The notes below the pieces were generated by a model. It did not search any database. It was not told the DNA's origin and saw only the letters and a list, made by a program, of their open reading frames with translations. 64,000 nucleotides of DNA from Punica granatum. Lineage: Eukaryota > Streptophyta > Magnoliopsida > Myrtales > Lythraceae. The stretch lies in contig NC_045128.1 of NCBI RefSeq assembly GCF_007655135.1, positions 11,470,001 through 11,534,000 on the forward strand, in the 5' to 3' direction. Of the stretch, positions 44,705 to 56,011 are shown in pieces; the stretch's first letter is position 1; each line of letters begins with the position of its first letter. The position numbers and the translations under genes are program-made.

Positions 44705-45015
44705 TGTATGGTTTCACAAATCGATTTTAACTTTAGTTTTAACTCTACTCCACTTAATTCTATTTATCTTTAATTCAAAAACACAATCATTACTTTTTCT
44801 CAACTATTTATTACTTTTTCCACAATTCAATGATACAATCATTACTTTCTCTCAACTATTCATTACTTTTTCTAAAATTCAATTATACAATCATTACTTT
44901 CTCTCAACTATTCATTAATTTTTAATATTTTTTTTCTCATAATTCAATAATACAATCATTACAATCAAATTAAAATCAAAATTCAACTTTACTTAACTCT
45001 AAAGCCAAATACACC
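44705..45015. mobile_element. hAT-like MITE containing a minisatellite
   Basis: Left end GTGTATGGTTTCACAAATCG and right end, reversed, GTGTATTTGGCTTTAGAGTT continue as inverted ends (TTAACTTTAG... / AGTTAAGTAAAG). The middle (about 44770-44960) holds about three and a half units of 55 bp with CAATCATTACTTTCTCTCAA and CTATTCATTACTTTTTC. Confidence 0.6.
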
Positions 45016-45949
45016 ATAAAGTCGGAAAGTAAGATTGTGGTGTTTGGTAAATATATTAGAATAAGGGAAATGTTGTAATAATATAATAAATGATTTATTT
45101 TTATAGATATAAGATGTGTGATCTACGGTCATAATCTAAGAATACCAAGTGTTTTGACCATAAAATATTTTTCGGGAAATGTTGACCACACCCGTAAAAT
45201 GGTAACACGGGAAAGATTTTCGCGAGAATCACTTTTCTGCCAAACAGTATAAACTAGGTTAGAAAGTCAGAATTTTTCCAAGAAAGTTTCAACTTTCTAT
45301 ATATCCAAACAGCCCCTAAATCTTATCACCTTTTTACCAATACCGTCAGTAATAATGGGATAGGGATAGAGGACTGGCAGTAAAGGAATATATGGTAGCT
45401 GAAACTAAATGGTTAAGCTTATCAACGACCTGTAGTGTTCAAAAATTGAGCCATCGCAACTAAAATAGAAGTGATCGAAGAGATCAGCCGCGAGAAGGAG
45501 GAAATAACTTAATGTAGTAACATAAGTCAGTTATTCAGAATTATGAGGTTTGAGTCTCATTCTTATCAAGGACACATTATACATTTTTATTAAACTTTCA
45601 TTATAATTTGGACCTCCCGATGATCGAAAAGAGAGAGAGAGCTCCGAGGAAAAATCCTAGTGGTGGCCGCTTGATTTTGTGCACCACCTTGATGGACAAG
45701 GGCGTGGGGTCTTTTGAGCCCAATGTCAACATCATTATTTTTTTCTTTATTTTTTAGTAATTTAAAATTACTTGAACCACCTTATTAATTATTTATGATT
45801 TGTTTTTTATTGTTTAGAATTTAAATTTCTTTTATAATAGAAAAAAATCTAAATAAAGAGAAAAAAAATGAAAATTCACTAAAAAAAAATTAATATTTAC
45901 AGGAGGTAATGTACTTTACGTGGGGTAATGATCCTCACGAGATGGTCAT
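45016..45949. other. Spacer upstream of the hydrolase gene
   Basis: A+T-rich; a TTGTATAAAG-like box is not placed convincingly. A GC-richer patch at 45625-45715 has no gene. Promoter position is not resolved. Confidence 0.4.
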
Positions 45950-46889
45950 TGACCGGTGGAGGCAGGCACAGGTAAGTGGGTCCCACGGTTTCCATTCCCT
46001 CGTGCCTGCTGCTTGCTTGCTGTCGGAGCAATCGCCGTCGGCCTGCCATGTGCCCACCCGAATCACCCATTTGTCCTCAAAGTAACCATACGCAATCGCT
46101 GCTCTCGAGCCCAAAATTGCTTTACTTTCCCCATTTCGGCTCCGTTATCTTGGTTAAAGAATTCAAAATCCAATTCATTGAGAGGGCTTTTGCATTTGAT
46201 CTCGGGCTCTTCAAAACCCAGATTTCAAAATCATATCTTTCTGCCTCCGTCAGCTTCTTTTCCGGCTGCACAGAAGAAGCGTGAATCGTGGGGGAGTTAT
46301 GACCTGAACAGTGGGGACACGCGGGCACGGCAAGTTGGGGAGTAAAGGCTAAAGAAGAAAACTGGATAAAGATGATGAGTAGCTTCAGCCTCCCACTTTT
46401 TCTTCATGACTCTGCTCTCACTCGGTTGGTAAATGGTAACCATTCAAACTGATATATTAAAATATGTTATCTGTTTGTAAAGTATTTTCGTTTATTATTT
46501 CACTTATCTATATCTTTGGAGCTGCATTCAATTGATTCCTGCAATGGGGGAGTTGTTGGGGAATGGGGTAAAGTAAAAGCAGATTCTTGCCTCTTTTGGG
46601 TGGCTATTTAATGGGTCGGTTTCTGTTTCTGATGCAAAAACTGTCTTCTGGGTGTTGCAGATTTGAACTTGTTCTGCACCAGTGGGCTTCCATTTCTGTC
46701 CTTCCTCTGTGTAAGCTCATGCATCTCCTCTGTTCTTCGACATCACCAACAATCTTGGAGGATGCTTTGTGAATCATATGATTGAACGAATCTGTGTCTG
46801 TTTTTATGTGTTGCAATCTCTACGGTTGAACGAATCCAAGCTGACTCAAGCTATGATTGTTTCGCCCTGTTACAGGACTATATGTTGTA
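45950..46889 (+). other. Likely promoter-proximal region and 5' leader of the hydrolase gene
   Basis: GC content rises from about 45955. Short open frames here in two frames show no domain and look like leader sequence. Possible leader donor TCGGTTG/GTAAATG (about 46428) and the acceptor CTGTTACAG (46875) directly before the first coding exon support one or more leader introns. The frame of the ATG at 46890 is open back to 46876, so an upstream coding exon is not excluded. Confidence 0.42.
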
Positions 46890-49800
46890 ATGGGAGATTA
46901 TTTGGCTGATGAAGATGATGCATCCGACATTGCAGCCACTGTGAGTATGAAGTGTCCGTCTGATATCACTAATGCAGATGCTCTTACATGCTATGGTTTA
47001 AGTATTCCCTTTTCATTGTTCGAATAACATCAGGTTGGCGATGCTATTAATTACGCTTACTTTGCCGATGGATATGGGGATCGGATGATACAGATGGTGA
47101 GATCATCAGTTTGGGTAATTGTATATCATTACTTAAGAGATTTGCTTATGAGTAATCAAATGTTTAAAGTATAGCTACCAAAAATATTTTGATTCTACTC
47201 AATGGCCTCTACCCTCCTCTCCCACAGATTCAGTCGAGTTAGTATAAGACCTGTTTTAGAGATGCTACAATAACAACTTATGAATGTAGATACTGTAATC
47301 AGGTTCCAGTTTGAATGATGTTTTCTGCGCTTGATAGTTAATCCTGCTTTTTTCGGTTTCGATTCAGCTTCTTTTTTCCAGGTCTAATTTTAAGGCCATT
47401 TTATCAGGCCCCCTGTTACGCCCTGGCTCTGAGAGACACAAATCTTCTGCTGGATCAGCTGGGATTCTTCTCATCGATAAACGACATTGTTTATCACATA
47501 TTGGCGATTAGCTCTCATTTAACTCAGCAGCTTTGTGTCTTCATTGGTGGGTAATGCATATGTCTGTCCTGAGTATGTTTTGGTCAGTGACTTTTATGTT
47601 TATTTCTTAAAGTAGAATATCATTTACTAGAAAATATTCTATTGTACATTTTCAACCAAAAATAATAATAATAATAATTTACATGTATTTTTTGATCACT
47701 TAATGAAATATGTTGCTGGAAATTATCAAAAATTTCCTTTCTCAGAAAACCTTGTACTGAGCGATGTTGAAAGATACTCAGAAGGATCAGTGGTCCGTTC
47801 TCCGCAGCAGCCTAGATCTTCAACCCACAGTATACATAAATCTGTTTCCGAAGATGGTTCATCTTCGGATCCTGGAATTCTTGAAAGAAGAGGCTCCTGT
47901 CCCAAGGAAGAGCTGGTTGTAAATACAAGATCAGAAATTGATGATATGATTTTCAAATTTCAGGGCGCACCCCTCATTTTTCAGGGGTAACAATGATTTG
48001 TTTTGTATTTACTTATTTTCGTCTTTGCATCTAGTAAAACTCTTTAGTGGCTGTTGAATTGAAAGCGTCTACAGTCAACTACATAATCTAAACCATTGCA
48101 TTTATTCATTTAGGTTGATGCTACCATTATTGTCTTTGAGGCTCGCCTGTAGGTTCATAATGGCTTCTTGGCAACTCACCATCTCTTGTTTACAATACAC
48201 TCAAGTTCGTCTCTGCAGGTAAAAGAAGTAGGTTTCATTTGATAATTCTTCTAAAGTAATGTCTTTAGGCCTCCCAATGAAAGCAATAAGTTGGAGCAAC
48301 TTAGTTGAACAAACTTTACCTGGTGTTTATTCAAAATGCTAAATAGTTGATCTCTGTGGGTAGATTGAATTGCTTTAGTATAACCAGCATGTCAAACATA
48401 CCCTATCACGGATGGCACACATCAGGGAATTCCCTATTACATTAGTCTTGTCGGTTTTCAAGGTAGATTAGAATGACCATGATCTATGGTGTATTCAGCA
48501 TTATATCCCGTGTTCAGAAGACGTTACGTGGGTCTGCTGATGACATAGGATGGTTACAGTGGACTCCAGGAATGGCTCCTGTTGTTGATGGTACTTCGAG
48601 ATTTCTGGAACTTCTGGATGCCATAAGGTATGTTAATTATTGGGTAAACTTGATCAGATATTGACCAGGACACTTCAAAAACCCGATCTTATTTATAGAT
48701 GAATTCGATTTTCAGGAATGGGGAGCACGCGCTCCCTGATACGTTTGTTTATCTCTTGATTCCAGGTATGAAATGACATCTCTAGTGGGCTAATTGCAAA
48801 TCTTTTGGTACGTTGGTCCTTTGTAGTATAATATTAAATTCTATTTTCTGGTGTGATAGTAATTATCTCGTATCAAGAATTTTAGTTTTGACTCTATATT
48901 TGTTTCAATTCTTTAAACTGTAACATGAAAGTGCGTGTTTTCCTTTCAGGTCTTTTCAGCAATCATGGGCCCTTATACTTCGTGAGCACGAAGAGGTTCT
49001 TCTCTAAGATGGGCTTGGCTTGTCACATTGCCAAAATCCACAGCGAGGTAACAAAATTCACCATAATACCATTTTGCATTCAAATAAGAAGGAAAACAAA
49101 TTGGAAACTGAGCACCGTTTGACAGTTCTTTCTTTCTTTCTTTTTCCCTTTATAGGGTTATTTTTTGTTCTGGACAATGTTAGTCATCTGTTTTCCGTTT
49201 TCCTCCTCTTAGAATATATTACAAAGATAATGAGAAAAAAGAATGATATAATGGAAAACTTGAAAAATCAAAATAATATTTCCTAGATTTCCGTAAGAGG
49301 TCATTCAATCTTTTCGGTAGAAAAGAGGTCGCTCAATTTGATATCACGCATTTTATTTTACATATGTTCCCTAATTTTTAGGAAGATAAAATTAAAAAAA
49401 AAAGAACTATGGGAAAAGCTTTCCTTAATTCTCGAGCTATCCCTAAATTTTTCTTCCTCATATCCTCCAACTATCTTTTCCTGCACAAGTTATGATTCAG
49501 AAATTCTATTTTTGGCTCTGTGAAGGCATCTGTGGAGCACAATGCATGGGAGCTCAAGCAGTATATTGAGGAGCTATACTGGGGCTCAGGCAAGCGTGTG
49601 ATGTTGCTTGGACACAGCAAAGGCGGAGTGGATGCTGCAGCAGCACTTACTATGTTCTGGCCCGACTTGAAGGACAAGGTTGTGGGATTGGCTCTTGTGC
49701 AGTCCCCTTATGGTGGGACCCCCATAGCTTCCGATATTCTGCGAGAGGGCCAGGTTGCAGATAAGGAGACCCGGAGAATCATGGAGCTCGTCATATGCAA

Positions 49801-50714
49801 GATAATCAAGGTAATAATTCTGTTTACCCTGAAGCAATTTCTCGGGAAAGTTGGGAAACGTTTTCCACCTAGGCAGGCATTACCTCTTTTAATTAATTGT
49901 GGGTGATTTATTTGAATTCGGTAAGATATAAGGGCTTGAGTAGCATCATGTTGAATTTACAAAATATTCTCATGTGATCGGCAAGTTCTATGGATCGAGA
50001 TTATGAGACATCTCAAGAGAAGTGCAGCCCAGAATTTTCTGTTTTCTTCATTGAAGACCAGAAATATGGAGAAATGGAAAACTGAGGACCAGCTTTTCTC
50101 CCAGTTTTCTGAAATAAAAAGAAGAAAAAATTCTTAATTCCCAGCTTTCATACATAGGCAACGCTAATATATATTGTCTGATGTTTTTCAATGCTTAGGG
50201 TGATATACGGGCACTTGAGGACCTCACTTATGAGAAACGAAGAGAATTCATCCTCAAGCACAAACTTCCCGAGCTACCTCTCATCTCTTTCCATTCTGAG
50301 GCAAGCATAGCACCAGGAGTCATCGCCACAATGACCCACATTGCCCACGCAGAGCTCCCGTGGCTCCCCATCCTCAATTTCAGGCCTGAAGACCTGGACA
50401 ATAATCTTGTTCTCTCGGGAGGCCAAGTCCCTGTGGTGATGCCCCTCTCTGCTGCAATGGCAGTCTGTGCTCTCCACTTGAAGCTCAGGTATGGGGAGAA
50501 GAGCGATGGCCTAGTAACCTGTCGGGATGCCGAGGTCCCTGGTTCAGTTGTGATCAGACCAGACCGGAAACTGGATCATGCCTGGATGGTTTATTCATCC
50601 CGGAGGAGGAATCCCGCTGACCCGGATTCCCGTATGATGTGCGAAGCGATACTGACCCTCCTCGTGGAGCTCGGGAGGAGCAAAACCACAACGGCAAGCA
50701 ATAAGAGGAAGTGA
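46890..50714 (+). CDS. Alpha/beta-hydrolase-fold serine hydrolase (lipase-like), ten coding exons
   Basis: Coding exons: 46890-46940, 47034-47096, 47408-47546, 47746-47986, 48114-48218, 48499-48627, 48716-48765, 48950-49047, 49526-49810 and 50199-50714. All introns are GT-AG and phases close to 558 residues. Residues about 80-160 are a Ser-rich acidic segment (SENLVLSDVERYSEG, RGSCPKEELVV). A hydrophobic stretch near 166-195 (GLMLPLLSLRLACRF) may anchor or bury in membrane. KTLRGSADDIGWLQW opens the conserved part; TFVYLLIPGLFSNHGP is the oxyanion strand. MLLGHSKGG holds the nucleophile Ser323. LDHAWMVY offers the catalytic His514, with an Asp near 490-513. Family members cleave esters or acyl lipids; the substrate is unknown. 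The N-terminal exons are less certain than exons 6-10. Confidence 0.86.
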
Positions 50715-51158
50715 TTCGAGTTTTTCCTTTTTAACTTCTGCGATATGGTAAAGATACTATGAGAGTTACTATCTATATGATGAAGCTGCTCGTTTAGTAA
50801 AAACTGATGAGGGCCCCATTTATTACCACTTATCTCTCGCATATTCGAATTTATTTTGTGTTAGCATGTTCATGATTTGCCGGCATTCGGTATTGGATAT
50901 TGGCTCTTATTAGCATCTCGAGGGCAAAGGCAATCGATGAAGGGAAGACGGGGCTGTGATCGGTGTGGGCTTATTTTGTAGTTTGAATTTTGACGCTGGG
51001 TTGTCCCATGGAATGGAAGAAGGATTTTTTTTTTTTTCCCTCTCTCAACGAGTGGAACAAAGTCTTTAAAGCGTGCACTTGAGATATTGCTACATCAATA
51101 GCTTTGTAACTTGTTCATCGCGGGAGATCTATGTCCTTTTCTTTGAAATTGTGGGAGA
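50715..51158 (+). other. 3' UTR of the hydrolase gene and spacer
   Basis: Follows TGA at 50712-50714. TTTATTTTGTGTTAG (about 50850-50865) could serve in polyadenylation. A poly-T run lies at 51027-51038. No other feature. Confidence 0.4.
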
Positions 51159-52033
51159 TGAGAGATATTTGTTCCACGAAGAAATTCAAGGTTAAATCAT
51201 AAGTTTATAAGCTCGCGTTTGGTTTTTGAGTTGGATAATAATTCAACTTAACTTGAATTTATGCAATGATTGTAAGTGTTGATAAATTAATTCGAGTTGG
51301 ATAATAATCCAACTTAACTTGATTTCGTGCAATGATTGTAAGTGTTGATAAATATATTAATGTGTGAGAATATATATATGTAGACGTGAAAGTATATGAA
51401 AATTTTATTATTAAAAAATTAAATATATTAACGTGTGAGAATATATATATGTATATATAGATGTGAAAGTGTGTAAGAATATATATATATATATATATAT
51501 ATAGATATAAAAGTATGTGGAAAATTTATTATTAAAAATTAATCTGTACATATAGATGTGAAAATAGATTTTTCAAAATTGATTATAAAAATGGTTAGAA
51601 AAAAGTACGTGAGGGAATTTATATTAAATTAGAGAAAAATCTAATAAAATAATGGTTATGTCGTTGAATTTATAAAGAATAAAGTTAAATTGAATTGAGT
51701 AAGTTATTTAACTCAAAAACCAAATAAAGCCTCCAAAGATTAGCTCGAGTTTTTTAATTGAAAATGAGTTCAATCGTTTATAAGCTTAGTGAAAATTATA
51801 TATGGTATCAAAGAGGTTGTGATTTTGTGCGCACGTGCCGACTCACACCAGTACAGCTAGTAATCAGCCCTTGAGGGTGGATTTTTATGTCCACGTGACA
51901 CGTGCACGAGAGGGTGGGTGCTGAGAGATATGTCCACGCGAAAATTCAAGAGTAAATCACAAATTTATAATAGATTGAGTTTATATTGAGCTTTTAGCTT
52001 GAAGATAGGCTAAATCGCTTATATGTCCCGAGA
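51159..52033 (+). mobile_element. TRIM retrotransposon, left LTR split by a MITE
   Basis: The left LTR starts TGAGAGATATTTGTTCCACG (51159), is interrupted at about 51214, and resumes at about 51731 with GATTAGCTCGAGTTTTT. It ends just before a primer-binding-like TGGTATCAAAGAG (51803-51815). The right LTR starts TGAGAGATATGTCCACGCG (51922) and is readable to about 52033. The internal part is about 105 bp without coding. The class resembles the array at 59962-60890 (AATCACAAATTTATA versus AATCACAAACTTATA). Confidence 0.68.
51215..51730. mobile_element. MITE nested in the TRIM LTR
   Basis: Left end GCGTTTGGTTTTTGAGTTGG and right end, reversed, GCTTTATTTGGTTTTTGAGTT are inverted ends. The interior holds two tandem copies of a 66-bp unit (TGGATAATAATTCAACTTAAC... 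GCAATGATTGTAAGTG) at 51232-51360, then repeated GTGTGAGAATATATATATG blocks with AT microsatellites. Confidence 0.68.
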
Positions 52034-52401
52034 TGTCAAGCATGAATGATTATTCTCTCGCCTATTAAGTGCGTTTCTAGGGGTGTTTGAACTTGCGTTC
52101 TTCTCCTAACAGTAATTGGAGTTACTTACCATTCAATCAATACTTTTTTGAATCTTATGTCCTTTTCGTTTAATTTGCACCACCTAATATTTAAAATCTG
52201 ATGTCCTTTTCTTCAACTTGCACCACCTGAACCACTTGATAATTAAAACTCAATTAGTCCCAACTAATGTTTGCCATGTGGTCCACCAATAGGAAATGCT
52301 TTTCAATTATAGATTTTTCGTTCACAAAATGCTAATGTTATGTCCACCATTATTGGTATGGACTTATTTTTTTGTTGAGACCAAGTGAAAATCCAATTAA
52401 A

Positions 52402-52432
52402 CTAGCTAGAAAGCCGTGCGTTGCGCATAAAT
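52402..52432 (-). repeat. Helitron-like 3' terminus (minus strand)
   Basis: On the minus strand: ATGCGCAACGCACGGCTTT then CTAG (52406-52409, repeated at 52402-52405) and T. The stem GCGCAACGCACGG resembles other ends in the window. The element body would lie to the right, up to an unknown 5' end before 52923. Confidence 0.55.
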
Positions 52433-52922
52433 CGTATGCATAAAGCTTTTAATTATTTTAGTAGGGAAAAATATTGGAAATACCGAACTAAATAGTTATT
52501 AGAAAAAACAAATTGAGACATTAAGAATTATGGAAAGAGAAAGTTAAACAAATAAACCAATCTATATAACTATAAGTTATATATATATATATATAATATT
52601 CATAACTAATTTTTGTTGATGTAAACCAACTAAAATTGACGTAATTTATTAAAAAATATATCCTTACATAAACGTCTCTCAACTACATATATTCATATAT
52701 ATATATATATATATATTCACAAATAAAATTGATGTAATTAAGTATAAGATAAATGCATTTTTACATAAACATTTATCAACCAAATCTTATTGATATATCA
52801 CATTAAACGAACATATATGAGAGTTACCTATAAAAAAAGTTTCTTGATATAAACGACTGATATATTTAAGATATTGTGCAAAAATTACTTTCTTAATATA
52901 AATGACTAATACATTTAAGAAA

Positions 52923-53549
52923 TGGCTAATTACGTAAAAAAACACGACCTTTATTCAAATTCTCAATTCTAGTACGACTTTTCGAAAATAATACAAAAAT
53001 GCATGACCTTTTATTTTAGTCTTAAATTAGCACGCCGCTAAATATTTCGTCAATTCTAACGGTATTGGCTTATTAGACATTAACGGTGCCACGTGTTGCC
53101 ATTTTTTTCGATGAGTGGGCTCCATAATTTTTATTTAATAAAAATAATGCTGAAAAAAAAATGAAGGGGAAGGGTCTCCTGAAGACATCACAAAGGTCAA
53201 CGATGACCCCGATTAGGTGGGCGGTGGCCGCAATCTAGGGCACCATCGCTGACCCACCAACCCCCCTCCTCTCTTTGTCTTCAACCGACCCTTTCCTTCC
53301 CTTTTTCTTAATTTTCAGAATTAATTTTATTAAATAAGAACATATGGGGTCCACTCATAGAATAATATGGCGACACGTGGCACTGTTAATGTCTACTCAG
53401 CCATTACCGTTAGAGTTGACGGAATATTTAACGGCATGCTAGGTTTAAGACTAAAACGAAAAGGTCGTGTCATTTTGTGCTATTTTCAGAAATGTCATGT
53501 TAGAATTGAGAATTTGAATAAATGTCGTGCTTTTTTATGTAACTAGTCT
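52923..53549. mobile_element. Mutator-like foldback with GC-rich loop and perfect nine-base TSD
   Basis: TTTAAGAAA occurs exactly at 52914-52922 and 53550-53558. Left arm TGGCTAATTACGTAAAAAAA and reversed right arm AGACTAGTTACATAAAAAAG continue with CACGACCTTTATTCAAATTC, AATTCTAACGGTA and GTGCCACGTGTTGCC. The loop (53155-53290) is GC-rich, TGGGCGGTGGCCGCAATC. Arms are about 200 bp. Confidence 0.88.
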
Positions 53550-53818
53550 TTTAAGAAACCATGTTAAAAAATATATCATGCATATTAATGGTAGAAAGCT
53601 CTATTTAATAGGGAATCATATATTGAAATTACGTCATTGAAATTATTAAAAATTAAAAAATATAAGGTGATGATGTGTTAGCATGGGAGGAATTAGAATT
53701 TCGATGACGTGGCAGCATGAGAAAAGGCGATTTCAATTTTGATGAGGTGGCAGTTTGAGAAGACAGCTCGAGAGTTTGTTATTATAAATATATATATTGA
53801 TGTGAGTGAGTATAGACT

Positions 53819-53990
53819 TTTTTTTGTATGTATCCTGGTACCCAATGGGTCCCGTTAAAAAGTTCGAGCTGTGTAGACCTATTAAGGGGGTAAAATTGTC
53901 TCAGCATGGATTTTTTCTATTCTCAAGACTCGAACTTAAGATCTTGTTTAAGGGAATTAAGTGTTGAATCGTTTGAACTAACCTTTGTTG
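53819..53990 (-). mobile_element. tRNA-derived SINE, decayed
   Basis: On the minus strand: GGTTAGTTCAAACGATTCAA, then AACAAGATCTTAAGTTCGAG (decayed B box), GAGACAATTTTACCCCC and GGGACCCATTGGGTACCAGG. Same layout as 32720-32911. Target duplication not resolved. Confidence 0.65.
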
Positions 53991-54189
53991 ATTGAGCATG
54001 GACCTTTTCTTTATTTTTTTTTTTAATTACAAGGTCTGCATCCACATAAGGGGGTTACTGGCATTTGGTTTGCAAGATAAGAATAAAAGAGCTAGAATCG
54101 GCAGGAATTAGGATTGAGGAGTCAATGATAGAAATCGTAATTCAAAACCTTTTTTTTTTTTGTTTATTTGGATATCAGATTAGAGAGAG

Positions 54190-54980
54190 AGTGAAATTTA
54201 CGTGGCGTTTATTTTAATTTAATCAAATAAGTGTTTAAAAGTTAATTAAGTAGAAAAAAAAAGGAGGAAGAGGGAAAAATGAGAGATGAGAATATAAACT
54301 ACTTAATAACTAGTTGGTATCCGCGCGTTGCGTGGTAATCTTTTATCAATTTTTGTACGAAAGGAAATACGTAATCATCTGATTAAGATAGATGGAAAAA
54401 ATATCGAAAACTATATATTCACCTAATAGACATAATAAAAATTATATACTGTGCGCAAGAGAATCAAATAAGTGAAAATCATGATGATAAGCAAATACTT
54501 ATGCGAGTCTTATACAAATACAAATAACATATATATCAGCTACTAAGAGATAATAATCTTGTAATATGTAAGAAGACTTGTAGATATTATATATGGTTTA
54601 GAGTATCAGAAAAACTATCGAGAGTCGATAGATGACGTATAAAATAAATATTTTGGTTGCCTATTTATAGGATATTCAGCTTATTGAGAGAAGCAAGTAT
54701 CTCGAGGAATTTTTTTCAATTGTTGAAAAAACTTTTAGTTTTTCAAAAGATTTGTGTTTTGTATGTTACACATACAAATAATATGGATACGTATATAAAA
54801 TAAATTGTATGTAGTTCAAACGAAATATAGTGAAGATGCATTAATTTGGAAATGAAAGGTTGACTAACGAATTGAGCCGGGGGTTGTATGATTAGGGTTA
54901 TGTGATGGAATCACGTCCACGTTTTGGTTTTTATATATTATAATTGATTATTTGAGTTAAAAATTACTTAATGACTAAGG
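54190..54980. mobile_element. MITE half-copies split by a Helitron
   Basis: 54195-54309 and 54948-54978 together read like the interior of the MITE at 25652-25965: ...AAACTACTTAATAA then TTATTTGAGTTAAAAATTAC, against TCTACTTAATCATTGAATCA and AAATCTACTTAATG. The right half beyond 54980 is missing or merged with the next copy. Confidence 0.55.
54310..54947 (-). mobile_element. Non-autonomous Helitron, 638 bp, both ends identified
   Basis: On the minus strand it starts TCAATTATAATATATAAAAA (at 54947) and ends with stem CCACGCAACGCGCGG, then ATACCAACTAG (CTAG 54313-54310). It sits between A and T as Helitrons do. Removing it restores continuous MITE sequence, which fixes both ends. No coding content. 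Confidence 0.8.
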
Positions 54981-55290
54981 ATGTGCTTGTTTCCACTTAA
55001 TTAAATAAATATTTAAAAGTTAATTACAAGTTAGTTATAAGAGAAAATGAATGTAAAAAAAAGAGAAAAATGAGATATAAAGATCTAAACTACTTAATTA
55101 TCAAATAAAAAGTCATTTAATGAAATAAATACAAATTTTGACTTAATAAAATAAGTCATTATTCACTTACTGGTACTTTATCTCTTGTAAATTTTTTTCA
55201 CCATTATTCATCCCTCCCTTCTTCCTCTACATTTCTTCGCTTAACTAATTAAGTACTTAATTTTTTAAGTACTTAATTTATCAAACACCA
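54981..55290. mobile_element. MITE of the 25652 family
   Basis: Left GGATGTGCTTGTTTCCACTTA and reversed right GGTGTTTGATAAATTAAGTAC are inverted ends with shared ACTTAATT blocks. Interior AGTTAATTACAAGTTAGTTATAA matches 25690-25715. Confidence 0.6.
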
Positions 55291-55419
55291 TCTAAATAAA
55301 AAAAAATTGACTTAATAAAATAAATCATTTTTTATTTATTAATATCCTAAAACCTTTCTTAAACATATTATCATCCGTTATCATTCCTCCCCAATTTCTA
55401 TACATATATTATCTTCACT
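55291..55419. other. A+T-rich spacer
   Basis: Nothing recognised before the mitochondrial insertion. Confidence 0.4.
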
Positions 55420-55758
55420 AGGGAAACCGTCTTTAACTGACCAGCCCAAGGTTCACGGTCCCTCTAGCTGGGCTCACGAATTCAGCAAAGATCACCCTGG
55501 AGTCTAGCCATATTGGGGCTCGCAGCTTGCAAGGCAAGCCTTTTTCGAGGCAGATCTCACTAGCTAGACTAGATCCGGCTACGTCAGGGTCATGTATGGT
55601 TTCATTTGCTCCAGAACAGCAAGGATTCATTTTGAAAGATCGAGTCGGGGTAGCAACCATGTTGGAGGAGATGGCAAACCTCGGCGAAGATGCAAGGATA
55701 AATTGAAATGTCAAAGAGTAGGCAATGTTTAGATGCTGAGAGATAGAGCAGGATAAGT

Positions 55759-55885
55759 GGCCGTAACTATAACAGTCCTAAGGTAGCGAATTCATTGTCA
55801 GGTAAGTCTGACTCGCACAAAAGGCATAACGATCCGGGCACTATCTCGGAGAGAGACCCAATGAAATATACATGTCTATGAAAGT
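55759..55885 (+). pseudogene. rrn26: Mitochondrial 26S (LSU) rRNA fragment
   Basis: GGCCGTAACTATAACAGTCC and TAAGGTAGCGAATTCATTGT come from the highly conserved domain IV/V junction of LSU rRNA (normal AACGGTCC and CGAAATTCCTTGTCG). GGGCACTATCTCGGAGAGAG and the CATGTCTATGAA stretch fit the plant mitochondrial rather than plastid or cytosolic form, judged from memory. One-base losses in the conserved core show it is not functional. Confidence 0.82.
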
Positions 55886-55886
55886 G

Positions 55887-56011
55887 ACCAAGAGAGCCGC
55901 CTTCGCTTTTGGCGTTCCTTCGTAGATCTCCGGATTTAACCCATACAGGAAGGTCCACTCTCCTCTGTCTCACTCAAGTGAATTGGTTTCCAGAGAATTC
56001 CGCCGGTTTGA
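55887..56011 (-). pseudogene. rrn18: Mitochondrial 18S (SSU) rRNA fragment
   Basis: On the minus strand it contains GTTAAATCCGGAGATCTACG and AAGGAACGCCAAAAGCGAAG then GCGGCTCTC. This is the SSU rRNA region normally read as AAATGCGTAGAGAT...AGGAACACC-GCGAAGGCGGC. Upstream AGACAGAGGAGAGTGGACCT fits the same molecule. Several substitutions and losses. It lies in opposite orientation to the LSU piece next to it. Confidence 0.75.

Larger units (their letters stand above)
55420..56011. other. Nuclear insertion of mitochondrial DNA (NUMT), rearranged
   Basis: A sharply GC-richer block in A+T-rich surroundings. It contains LSU rRNA sequence (55759-55885, plus) joined head-on to SSU rRNA sequence (55887-56011, minus). 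The first part (55420-55758) has no host gene or rRNA I recognise but shares base composition and is probably also organellar. Changes are mostly C-to-T and G-to-A, as expected for methylated nuclear copies. Confidence 0.75.

Noticed and set aside
44770..44960. Regularly spaced repeats suggesting a CRISPR array.
   Set aside because: The units are contiguous 55-bp A+T-rich tandem copies without spacers, in a plant MITE.
45956..46345. Overlapping 102- and 129-codon open frames before the hydrolase.
   Set aside because: Both are chance frames in a GC-rich leader; neither has a domain and they compete for the same bases.
48114..48160. A reading GVDATIIVFEARL followed by TAG, which would end a separate upstream gene or mark a nonsense mutation in the hydrolase.
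   Set aside because: That frame needs a phase-0 or phase-1 join that the donor at 47987 does not give. The phase-correct join reads GLMLPLLSLRLACRF, is open through the exon and fits the next exon at 48499.
55433..55973. Minus-strand open frames as nuclear genes.
   Set aside because: They lie in the mitochondrial insertion; one covers rRNA sequence and so cannot be a real protein.
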